NCBI GenBank assembly: GCA_938005745.1
Contig: CALLMM010000040.1
Coordinates: 46,827-110,826, forward strand
DNA: 64,000 nt
Reading direction: 5' to 3'
DNA from: an uncultured Chthonomonadales bacterium
GTDB taxonomy: Bacteria > Armatimonadota > Chthonomonadetes > Chthonomonadales > CAJBBX01
The translations under genes and the position numbers were made by a program. Numbering within the stretch: position 1 is the first letter of the stretch; every line of letters begins with the position of its first letter. This document shows positions 44,082 to 51,895 of this stretch, one piece after another. A model generated the notes under the pieces. The model did no database searches, was not told the DNA's origin, and was given only the letters and a program-made list of their open reading frames with translations.

Positions 44082-44588
44082 ATGTCTGAACGACAGACAT
44101 CAGGCATTGGGATGTGCGCCTACTGCGGAGCGCTCAACGCTACAGGCAGACAGACCTGTATCCAGTGTCATCGCTCGCTGAAAGGCTTCTTCTGGCGGGT
44201 GTCTCCGCAACCATCGCACCACAGCCCCCTGCGATCCGCGCTGGGAAGAGTGCAGCGGCGGCGCGAACCGCGCATAGAGGTGATCCTGACCGGCTACGTG
44301 ATGGAGGAGGAGGGGATAACCCGACAGCGGATCCTCGTCCGCAACATCAGCCCGAGCGGGCTGATGTTCTGCACCTGCATACCCTACTCCACCGATGCGC
44401 CGCTGAGAGTGGTGATGGATGTGGAAGGGCGTTCCTACACCTTCTACGGCGCGGTGCGCTACAGCATAATCGCGCATCTAGGCAGGATGCGAACCTTCGC
44501 CACGGGGATCGAACTGCAGGAGCGCAGCCCTTTGATGATGCGGATCATGGCGCGCATGGAGAAGGCAGGCATCTCTACCGGAATTTGA
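44082..44588 (+). CDS. PilZ-domain protein with N-terminal zinc ribbon
   Basis: A 168-residue protein. Residues 12-29 contain two CXXC pairs (Cys12-X2-Cys15 and Cys26-X2-Cys29, 'MCAYCGALNATGRQTCIQCH'), a zinc ribbon. From about 60 follows a PilZ-like beta barrel: 'RRREPRIEVILTGYVMEEEG', 'ILVRNISPSGLMFCT' and 'RTFATGIELQERSP'. The RXXXR and D/NXSXXG motifs of c-di-GMP receptors appear as 'RREPR' and 'NISPSG', so nucleotide binding is plausible. It probably links c-di-GMP to motility, fitting the PilT-type gene next to it. A stem-loop covers its ribosome-binding site. Confidence 0.8.
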   Translation: MSERQTSGIGMCAYCGALNATGRQTCIQCHRSLKGFFWRVSPQPSHHSPLRSALGRVQRRREPRIEVILTGYVMEEEGITRQRILVRNISPSGLMFCTCIPYSTDAPLRVVMDVEGRSYTFYGAVRYSIIAHLGRMRTFATGIELQERSPLMMRIMARMEKAGISTGI

Positions 44589-44720
44589 CCGCGCCTCTCC
44601 ACTGCGGCAGGCGAACGATCCGATAATTCCTCCGGCGGGGCAGCGATGCCCCGCCGGTTCACGTTCAGGACACTCCTGTGTGTTTTGCGTGACTGCAGTT
44701 ATCAAACGAGGAGATACCGG

Positions 44721-45863
44721 ATGAGTTTCAGCGAATCGCTCGCCGCTCGCTGTACAGGCGAATTCACGCTGGATACGATTTTGAAATATGCCGCAGAGCA
44801 GAAAGGCTCCGATGTATTCCTGAAGGTCGGCGCGCCCCCCCTCATCAAGCAGCACGGCTGCATTCTGCCGACCGATATGCGCCCGCTGACCCGGGAGGAT
44901 ACGGTTCGTCTGGCGCAGGAACAGATGACCCCCGAACAGCGTCATCGGTTCAGCGAGCAGCACGAGATGAACCTCTCCTTCACCGTCGAGGGAGTAACCC
45001 GAATTCGACAGAACGCCTACTATCAGCGCGGCACGGTGGCGACCACCTGCCGACTGATCCCGCTGGAGGTGCCCTCTCTGGATGAACTGGGCATCGAATC
45101 GAAGGCGGTACGCGACCTGACGGGCGCGCATAACGGGCTGGTGCTGGTCACCGGACCGACCGGCTCCGGCAAATCCACCACGCTGGCGGGCATGATTGAC
45201 TACATCAACAGCAGCCGCGCCGTCAACATCGTCATGATTGAAGATCCCATCGAATATGTCCACAATGATAAAAAAGGGATCGTCAGTCAGCGCGAGGTCG
45301 GCACGGACACCCACAGCTTCCATGAGGCTCTGCGCCAGGTGCTGCGTCAGACCCCGGACGTGATCCTGGTGGGAGAGCTGCGCGACCTGGATACGCTCAA
45401 CGTCGCCCTGCAGGCGGCGGAGACCGGGCATCTGGTCTTTGCCACGCTGCATACCTGCAGCGCGGCGGAGACGCTGGACAGAATCTCGAACATGTACGCG
45501 CCGCATGAGCGCGCGATGCTCTGGCTCCGCCTGTCGGTTACGCTGAAGGGAGTCATCTCCCAGAAGCTACTGCGCCGGGCGGACGGCAGCGGGCGCATCG
45601 TGGCGATGGAGATCATGGTTGTAACCCCGACGATCGCCAAGCAGCTGGAGGAAGGACACTCCGAAGACCTCTACTCGGCGATCCGGCAGGACGGTCAGGA
45701 GAACTACTGGGGAATGCAGACGATGAACCAGTGTCTGGACCGCTATTTCTCCGAGGGGCTGATCACCGAGGAGGAGGCGCTCATGCACGCAGGCAACATC
45801 TCGGAACTCAAGCAGATGCTGCGGCGCAGCGCCGCCGACCTCACGCTGCGCAGAGCGGCATAA
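44721..45863 (+). CDS. PilT-type type IV pilus retraction ATPase
   Basis: A 380-residue secretion ATPase from ATG 44721 (GAGGAG upstream). The N-terminal PAS-like domain has 'AAEQKGSDVFLKVGAPPLIK', Walker A 'GPTGSGKST' is at 145-153, the Asp box is 'VMIEDPIEYVH', Walker B is 'VILVGELRDLDTL', and the His box is 'GHLVFATLHTCSAAETLDRI'. The 'LYSAIRQDGQENYWGMQTMN' region stands where PilT has 'AIRNLIREGK'. It fits the PilT/PilU group that depolymerises pili. The PilX-like gene at 577 supports the presence of type IV pili; no pilB, pilC or pilM genes are in the window. Confidence 0.88.
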   Translation: MSFSESLAARCTGEFTLDTILKYAAEQKGSDVFLKVGAPPLIKQHGCILPTDMRPLTREDTVRLAQEQMTPEQRHRFSEQHEMNLSFTVEGVTRIRQNAYYQRGTVATTCRLIPLEVPSLDELGIESKAVRDLTGAHNGLVLVTGPTGSGKSTTLAGMIDYINSSRAVNIVMIEDPIEYVHNDKKGIVSQREVGTDTHSFHEALRQVLRQTPDVILVGELRDLDTLNVALQAAETGHLVFATLHTCSAAETLDRISNMYAPHERAMLWLRLSVTLKGVISQKLLRRADGSGRIVAMEIMVVTPTIAKQLEEGHSEDLYSAIRQDGQENYWGMQTMNQCLDRYFSEGLITEEEALMHAGNISELKQMLRRSAADLTLRRAA

Positions 45864-45915
45864 AGCAGAAGACGGGGATCGCTCCTTCACACAGAGGGAG
45901 ACAGGGAGTTCAACG

Positions 45916-46356
45916 ATGTACCTGTTAATGAAGATGAAACTGGAACGAGGACGCCGGCTGCGGTGCGTGGTCTCTCACGTGCACCGGGACGACGCCGATG
46001 TCAGCGCGCTGGCGCCCGACGGGATCGAGGTTCTGGAAGATAAGACGATCCCGGAGCCGGATGGACCGCAGGAGCGGGAGCGCGGGTGGGTGGTTCCGGT
46101 CAACCCGAAACCCGGCGACGAGCTGCGGTTTGAGATGGTGGAGGTGGAGCCGATGGGAGAGCGGGGAGCCGCCTACGAGTGGGAAGTGATGATGTGCGAC
46201 ATGTACGGACCGGCGCGCGTCCCCGATCCCCGCGTCTTCCATGTGCGGGTTCCTATGCAGACAACCCCCGATCTGGAGCAGTGTCCGGGGGCGGAGGTTA
46301 CCGCCGTGCGGGCTTCCAAAGACGGCGAACGCGCCTTCTGCTGGAGAGTCCTCTAA
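45916..46356 (+). CDS. Conserved-looking hypothetical protein
   Basis: A 146-residue soluble protein with a good ribosome-binding site (GGGAG) before ATG 45916, 52 bases after the pilT-like stop. It is acidic, with alternating beta-type segments ('RRLRCVVSHVHRDDADVSAL', 'DELRFEMVEVEPMGERG', 'RVFHVRVPMQTTPDLE') and no signal peptide or membrane helix. I do not recognise a family. Placement suggests co-transcription with the pilT-like gene; a strong stem-loop follows. Confidence 0.55.
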   Translation: MYLLMKMKLERGRRLRCVVSHVHRDDADVSALAPDGIEVLEDKTIPEPDGPQERERGWVVPVNPKPGDELRFEMVEVEPMGERGAAYEWEVMMCDMYGPARVPDPRVFHVRVPMQTTPDLEQCPGAEVTAVRASKDGERAFCWRVL

Positions 46357-46372
46357 CGGAACACCTCATAAA

Positions 46373-46410
46373 GGATACCGGGCGCGCTGTGAGCAGCGCG
46401 CCCGGTATCC
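46373..46410. terminator. Strong stem-loop between convergent genes
   Basis: GGATACCGGGCGCGCT (46373-46388) pairs perfectly with AGCGCGCCCGGTATCC (46395-46410) around GTGAGC. It sits 16 bases after one stop and 30 bases before the stop of the opposite gene, so it can serve both. There is no T-run on either side. Confidence 0.7.
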
Positions 46411-46440
46411 CGCGCATCTGCGGACAGGCGTCGGGCCGGA

Positions 46441-47121
46441 TCAGGGGAGAATCTCGCGCAGAACGATGTTGCGGAAGTGAATCTCCGCGCCTTCCGACTG
46501 CAGGGCGATATATCCCGCCACCTCCTCCGCATCGGTTCCCTCGTTCAGAACCTCGCCGTTCACCTTAAGAGTGATCCTCCCCCCGTTGACCACGATCTCA
46601 TACTCGTTCCACTCGCCGATCGGCTTTTCGTTGGTCTTGAGACGGATGCGGTTGCGCTCCGCTCCGGGGTTGACCCGCTCCTTCGGCGTGGTCAGCGGCG
46701 CGCCGTCAATCAGCCAGAAATCGCCTGCCTGCCCGCTCATCAACTGTGCCTCCACCGAGCGGGGCCAGACCTTGTCCTCTCCGGTCACGCGCAGCAGCAC
46801 GCCGCTGTTGCCCGCCTGCCGGGTTACCGGATTGAAACGCCACTGCAGCTTCAGCACATAGTTGGTGTACTTCTTCTCCGTGCGGATATAGCCGGCGGGG
46901 TTCCCCTTGCAGATGATGATCTTCTCTTTCGGATCCACCGACCAGACATCCAACATCTTCTTGTTCGGGTCGGTCAGATAGTATGTCCAGCCGGACAGAT
47001 CCTTGCCGTTGAACAGCCTGATCTCCTTGCCGAGCTTCAGGGGCTTCTCCTGCGCGACGGCTGTCAGAGAGACAAGAGTCGCCAGCATCAGGGTCAGAAG
47101 CGCGAAACGCGCGGTTTTCAT
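46441..47121 (-). CDS. Secreted DUF1080 (3-keto-disaccharide hydrolase-like) protein
   Basis: A 226-residue protein with signal peptide (about 1-23, ending 'TAVAQ') and a single DUF1080 concanavalin-like domain: 'IRLFNGKDLSGWTYYLTDPN', 'IICKGNPAGYIRTEKKYTNY', 'LKLQWRF', 'NSGVLLRVTGEDKVWPRSVE', 'NEYEIVVNGGRITLKVNGEV' and the final 'AGYIALQSEGAEIHFRNIVL'. Recent work assigns some members to 3-keto-disaccharide hydrolysis; others bind or cut glycans. GGGAGG precedes ATG. It belongs with the other exported carbohydrate-related genes of the window. Confidence 0.88.
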   Translation of the reverse strand: MKTARFALLTLMLATLVSLTAVAQEKPLKLGKEIRLFNGKDLSGWTYYLTDPNKKMLDVWSVDPKEKIIICKGNPAGYIRTEKKYTNYVLKLQWRFNPVTRQAGNSGVLLRVTGEDKVWPRSVEAQLMSGQAGDFWLIDGAPLTTPKERVNPGAERNRIRLKTNEKPIGEWNEYEIVVNGGRITLKVNGEVLNEGTDAEEVAGYIALQSEGAEIHFRNIVLREILP

Positions 47122-47261
47122 CTCGATCTACCTCCCTGTTTGCAGATGGCACCGTTGGAGTTCTGTTCGGGAAAAGCCCCCTGTTTTCCTGCGCGTCAGC
47201 GCTGCGCAGTGAGCGAAATACCGCCGGCGCGGGTTCGCCGGAAGTGAAAGGCACAGGGACA

Positions 47262-47291
47262 GGATTGCTTCGCGGACGCCTGCCATGACAG
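47262..47291 (-). repeat. REP-like dispersed element, inverted copy
   Basis: GGATTGCTTCGCGGACGCCT followed by GCCATGACAG. Read on the other strand it gives the same head and tail as copies at 403 and 3866, with some divergence (CATGGC for CATTGC). It lies in the gap between the DUF1080 and murJ genes. Confidence 0.65.
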
Positions 47292-47342
47292 GCTGAGAGC
47301 GTAATGCGCCGACGCCCTACCCGCCCCCCCGCCACACTCCCC

Positions 47343-48965
47343 CTATTCAGACGGCTCTGAACGGCGTCGCCGGCGCAGCAGCGAGCGTACCTGCCCCAGC
47401 TCTTCGCATCGCAACAGCGCCGCGCAGAGCAGATAGACCGCCGTGCCCGCCGCCAGCCCTGCGGCGATCGCCTGCAGAGCGTGCGTCTTCACATGCGGCG
47501 AGAACTGCACCGCGCCGAAATGTCTCTCCAGACTGAAGAGCGCGCCATAACACGCCAGCGCGCCCCCCAGACTCGCCAGCAGCGTCTTTCCCGTTGAGAC
47601 CATCAGCCGACCTCCCTCGATCCCGTTGAGCCTCCTTCTCAGCACCATCAGCGTGAGAAACATATGCAGCGAGGCGGCGATGGTCGTCGCGAGCGCAAGC
47701 CCCGCATACCCCATCCCCAGCGGCGTCATCAACAGCCAGTTGAGCGGGATGAAGAGGAGGGTTACTCCGGTTCCGATGATCACCGGGGTGCGTGAATCCT
47801 GCATCGCATAGAAGGCGCGGGAGAGCACCGCCTGCGCGGACCAGGCGAAGATGCCGATGGAGTAGAAGATCAGCGCGGTCGCCGTGATCAGCGTATCCCC
47901 GGGGAGGAATTTGCCATGCTGCAACAGGAGCGCAACGATCGGGCGAGACAGCACGATGATAAACAGCGACGAGGGAAGCGTCAGAAAGAGGATGAAGCGG
48001 ATGCCCGTGCTGGCGGTGGAGCGCAGTTCCGACCACTCCTTCCTTGCCGCCATCGCGGAGAGCGTGGGGAAGATAGCGATCCCCATCGTCTGCGCGAAGA
48101 TGCCCAGCGGGACCTGCATCAGCCGGTTGGCGTTGCTGATCGCCGAGAGCGGTCCGTCGCCCAGTGTGGTGGCGAACATCCGGTTGACAATGATGCTCAC
48201 CTGCGGCAGAGCCAGCCCCAGAATGACCGGCAGCATCAGCTTCCAGACCTTCATCACATCCGGGTGCTTCCAGTCCAGCGACGGGTGAAACTGCATGCCG
48301 CTGCGCCAGACCGCCCACCACTGCAGCCCGAAATTGCCCACGATCGCCCCGCCCAGTGCGCCCCAGCACAGCCCCGCCACCCCGATCCGACCGCCCAGCA
48401 GCAAGCCGCCCAGGATAATGCCCAGATTGTAGATCAGCGGACCGATGGCGGGGATCAGGAAGCGATTGCGCGCATACTGCGTCCCCATCAGCAAGCCGCC
48501 CAGGAAAAAGCACAGCTGCGAGGGCAGCACGATCCGCGTCAACGGGACGGTCGCCTCCACCTTCAGATCGGAGAAGCCGAAGTTGAGCATCCGCACCAGC
48601 GGCTCCGTAAACGCCATCCCGATCAGGATAAAGAGGGTTACGATCAGCGTCATCACCGAGGCGACCACGCTGAAGACGTGCCACGCCTCTCGCTCCTGCC
48701 CGTTGGTGATCTTCTCGGTGAAGACCGGGATGAAGGCGGAGGAGAGCGCGCCTCCCGCGATCAGGAAAAAGAGCAGATCGGGGATCATAAAGGCGGCGTT
48801 GTAGATATCCGACTGGAAGTTCTGACCGAACTTGCCGGAGATCACGGCATCGCGGACCACCCCCAGCAGGCGGCTGGCAAAGGTGAAAGAGATCAGAATC
48901 AGGGAGGCGACGGCGATACGGCGCGCCGGAGAGGCAGCAGGATCGTTGGAGATAGCCGGGGACAT
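47343..48965 (-). CDS. murJ: Lipid II flippase MurJ (MviN)
   Basis: A 540-residue protein with about fourteen membrane helices. The start is typical: 'SFTFASRLLGVVRDAVISGK' and 'GQNFQSDIYNAAFMIPDLLF', then 'LIAGGALSSAFIPVFTEKI'. Later signatures include 'PVILGLALPQVSIIVNRMFA' and 'MQVPLGIFAQTMGIAIFPTL'. It flips the peptidoglycan precursor lipid II across the inner membrane and is essential in most walled bacteria. It is divergent from alaS with about 160 bases between starts. Confidence 0.93.
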   Translation of the reverse strand: MSPAISNDPAASPARRIAVASLILISFTFASRLLGVVRDAVISGKFGQNFQSDIYNAAFMIPDLLFFLIAGGALSSAFIPVFTEKITNGQEREAWHVFSVVASVMTLIVTLFILIGMAFTEPLVRMLNFGFSDLKVEATVPLTRIVLPSQLCFFLGGLLMGTQYARNRFLIPAIGPLIYNLGIILGGLLLGGRIGVAGLCWGALGGAIVGNFGLQWWAVWRSGMQFHPSLDWKHPDVMKVWKLMLPVILGLALPQVSIIVNRMFATTLGDGPLSAISNANRLMQVPLGIFAQTMGIAIFPTLSAMAARKEWSELRSTASTGIRFILFLTLPSSLFIIVLSRPIVALLLQHGKFLPGDTLITATALIFYSIGIFAWSAQAVLSRAFYAMQDSRTPVIIGTGVTLLFIPLNWLLMTPLGMGYAGLALATTIAASLHMFLTLMVLRRRLNGIEGGRLMVSTGKTLLASLGGALACYGALFSLERHFGAVQFSPHVKTHALQAIAAGLAAGTAVYLLCAALLRCEELGQVRSLLRRRRRSEPSE

Positions 48966-49028
48966 TTCGCGGATATTGTACCGTGTAGGAAGAGGCGTGT
49001 CAATCCGAAGCGCGGTCCCGAGTCGTGG

Positions 49029-49034
49029 TATAAT
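49029..49034 (+). promoter_or_regulatory. -10 box upstream of alaS
   Basis: A perfect TATAAT preceded by GTGG. No good -35 hexamer is spaced 16-18 bases upstream. A transcript starting near 49041 would have a leader of about 80 bases containing a GC-rich inverted segment (GCCGC...GCGGC around 49059-49080). Confidence 0.45.
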
Positions 49035-49123
49035 CTGTGTCTATAGCGCGGGCGCAAGCCGCCTCCGCCGAAGCGGCGCGGCAGGCGCATCCGCCACTTA
49101 CACCATTGGGAGCGATCCGGGGG

Positions 49124-51829
49124 ATGCTGACCCACGAACTACGTCAGAAATATATCGAGTTTTTCAAAGGCAAAGGACACCTGCACCTGCCCAGCGCGCC
49201 GTTGATACCCTACGACCATCTGGGCGTTCTGGACACCTCCACCCTCTACACGAGCGCGGGGATGCATCAGTTCAAACCCTACTTCACCGGTGCGGCGAAG
49301 CCCCCGCACACCCGGATCACCACCGTCCAGAAGTGCCTGCGTACCGGCGACCTGGATGAGGTGGGCGACTACTCGCACTGCACCTTCTTCGAGATGCTGG
49401 GCAACTTCAGCTTCGGCGACTACTTCAAAGCGGAGGTGATCCCCTGGACCTGGGAGTTTCTGACCGAATGGCTGCACCTGGACCCGGACAGGCTCTGCGT
49501 CACGATCTATCTGGACGACGACGAAGCCTTTCAGATCTGGCATGACGTCGTCGGGCTGCCGGCGGACCGTATCCACCGGCTGGGCGAAGACAAGAACTAC
49601 TGGCCCGCCAACGCCATCAGCGAAGGTCCCAACGGTCCCTGCGGACCCTGCACCGAGGTCTTCTACCGCGTCGCCCCGCTGGAGGAGATGACGACCGATC
49701 CCTCCCTGACTCCCGTCGAACGCTACCGGATAGACGATAAGGCGGGTCGCTGGCTGGAGATATGGAACAACGTCTTCACGCAGTACGACCGGCAGGAGGA
49801 CAGGCACGGCAAGCCGCTTCTGGTTCCGCTTCCCGCCAAAAACAACGATACGGGCGCGGGGCTGGATCGCATTGCGACGCTGCTGCAAGGCAAGCAGAGC
49901 GTCTTCGATACCGACCTGTTTGCGCCGATCATCGCCCGGATCGAGGAGCGCGCCGGACAGCCCTACACCGGCACAATGGAGCCGAAAGACTTCGCCTTCC
50001 GCGTGGTGGCGGAGCATACCCGCGCCATGACCTTCTGCATCGCCGACGGAATCCTGCCCTCCAACGAGGGGCGGGGCTATGTGCTGCGCCGTCTGATCCG
50101 CCGCGCCACCCGCTTTGCAAAGACCGGGCTGGGACTGGATGAGCCGTTCCTCCATGAGATCGCGCCGCAGGTGATCCAGAGCATGGGAGAGACCTACCCG
50201 GAACTGATCGAACGGACCGAGCTGATCCTCAAGACGATCCATCTGGAGGAGGAGCGTTTTCTGCGAACGCTGGATCGGGGAATGGAGCTTCTGGACGACC
50301 TGCTCGCCTCCGAGGTGGTCCGGCAGACGAAGACGCTGCCCGGAAAAGACGCCTTCACCCTCTTCGAGACGCACGGCTTTCCGCTGGAGCTGACCCGTGA
50401 GATGGCGGCGGAACGGGGCGTAGAGGTGGACATGGTCGGTTTCGGTGAGGAGATGCAGCGTCATATCCAGACCTCGCGGAAGGCGGCGTCCGCCGATGTC
50501 TTCCGGAAGGTGGACGCCGCGCTGGCGGAGATCCAGCAGTCCCACTCCCCCACCGAGTTCTTCGGCTACGATACCGTTCGCTGCGACGCCCGCGTTATCG
50601 CCATTATTCGGGACGGCGAACTGGTTCCCTTTGCGCGCAGGGGCGAAGAGGTGGAGATCGTTCTAGATCGCACCCCCTTCTACGCGGAGGCGGGCGGACA
50701 GGTCGGCGATACCGGGCTGATGGAGGCGGGCGACATGCGCGCCGAAGTGCTGGACACGCAGAAGGCGGGCGGCATCTATCTGCACCGGGCGCGGATACTG
50801 GAGGGCGAACTGCAGACAGATCAGATGGTGGAGGCGGTTGTAGACCATGAGCGCCGGAGGCACATCATGCGCAACCATACGGCGACCCATCTGCTGCAGG
50901 CGGCGCTGCGCCAGGTTCTCGGTGGACACGTCTATCAGAAAGGCTCGCTGGTCGCTCCGGACCGCCTGCGTTTTGACTTCACCCATCCGCAGCCGATGAC
51001 GGATGAGGAGATCGCGCAGGTCGAGGAGATCGTCAACGCCGGCATTCTGGACGACCGCGAGGTGCTCGCGCACACCGATGTTCCGATTGCGGAGGCGCGC
51101 AGCCGGGGCGCGATGGCACTGTTTGGCGAAAAGTACGGCGACACCGTCCGCATGATCGAGATACCCGGCATCAGTCTGGAGCTGTGCGGCGGGACTCACC
51201 TGGCACGCACCTCGCAGGCGGGGCTGTTCAAGATCATCTCCGAAACCGGGATTGCGTCGGGCGTGCGACGGATCGAGGCGGTAACCGGCGCGGGAGCCTG
51301 CGCCCATGTCTCCCGGCAGGAGGAGACGCTGTCGCAGCTGGCGCATCTCCTCAGAACCACGCCGCAGGACCTGCTGAACGCAGCGGAGAAGCTGGTGCAT
51401 CAGCGCAGTGAACTGGAGAAGCAGGTGCGTCAGCTGAAGATGGGAGCCGCCACCGGACAGGGCAGCCTGGAGACCCGGCAGGTCGGCGAGATCGCCGTCA
51501 TCACCGGCAGAGTGGAGAACGCGGACGGAGAGTCTCTGGCGGCGATGGCGGATCGTGAGGCGCAGCGGCGCGCCGGGGCGGTCATCGCGCTGGGCAGCGC
51601 CTCGGACGGCAAGGCGATCTTTGTCGTGAAAGTAACTCCCGATCTGACGCAGCGCGGCATTCATGCCGGCAGCCTGATCCGGGAGGTGGCGAGGATCGCG
51701 GGCGGCGGAGGGGGCGGTCGTCCCGACTTCGCGCAGGCGGGCGGACGCGACGCCTCGAAGATCGGGGAGGCGCTGGCAAAAGTCCCGGAACTGGTCGAAC
51801 AACAGCTTCAGAAGAGTCAGCCCATGTAG
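49124..51829 (+). CDS. alaS: Alanine--tRNA ligase
   Basis: A 901-residue enzyme. Start ATG 49124 ('MLTHELRQKYIEFFKGKGHL') gives the standard N-terminus; the frame is open upstream to GTG 49037 but that extension is not family-like. Class II motifs are in 'LYTSAGMHQFKPYFTG' and 'GNFSFGDYFKAEVIPWTWEF'. The editing domain has zinc ligands His585 and His589 ('NHTATHLLQ') and Cys688, His692 ('CGGTHL'). The C-terminal 'GGGGGGRPDFAQAGG' region is the usual glycine-rich C-Ala motif. It charges tRNA-Ala and clears mischarged Ser or Gly. Confidence 0.97.
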   Translation: MLTHELRQKYIEFFKGKGHLHLPSAPLIPYDHLGVLDTSTLYTSAGMHQFKPYFTGAAKPPHTRITTVQKCLRTGDLDEVGDYSHCTFFEMLGNFSFGDYFKAEVIPWTWEFLTEWLHLDPDRLCVTIYLDDDEAFQIWHDVVGLPADRIHRLGEDKNYWPANAISEGPNGPCGPCTEVFYRVAPLEEMTTDPSLTPVERYRIDDKAGRWLEIWNNVFTQYDRQEDRHGKPLLVPLPAKNNDTGAGLDRIATLLQGKQSVFDTDLFAPIIARIEERAGQPYTGTMEPKDFAFRVVAEHTRAMTFCIADGILPSNEGRGYVLRRLIRRATRFAKTGLGLDEPFLHEIAPQVIQSMGETYPELIERTELILKTIHLEEERFLRTLDRGMELLDDLLASEVVRQTKTLPGKDAFTLFETHGFPLELTREMAAERGVEVDMVGFGEEMQRHIQTSRKAASADVFRKVDAALAEIQQSHSPTEFFGYDTVRCDARVIAIIRDGELVPFARRGEEVEIVLDRTPFYAEAGGQVGDTGLMEAGDMRAEVLDTQKAGGIYLHRARILEGELQTDQMVEAVVDHERRRHIMRNHTATHLLQAALRQVLGGHVYQKGSLVAPDRLRFDFTHPQPMTDEEIAQVEEIVNAGILDDREVLAHTDVPIAEARSRGAMALFGEKYGDTVRMIEIPGISLELCGGTHLARTSQAGLFKIISETGIASGVRRIEAVTGAGACAHVSRQEETLSQLAHLLRTTPQDLLNAAEKLVHQRSELEKQVRQLKMGAATGQGSLETRQVGEIAVITGRVENADGESLAAMADREAQRRAGAVIALGSASDGKAIFVVKVTPDLTQRGIHAGSLIREVARIAGGGGGGRPDFAQAGGRDASKIGEALAKVPELVEQQLQKSQPM

Positions 51830-51895
51830 GGCTGTCCGTCGGAATCCCGCTCGCGGAGACCCGACACCCGTCAGTGGCAGAGGAGGTAGACGCCC

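Noticed and set aside
49037..49123. GTG-started extension of alanyl-tRNA synthetase
   Set aside because: The start would lie only 2 bases after a TATAAT box, and the added Ala/Arg-rich residues are not found at the usual AlaS N-terminus.
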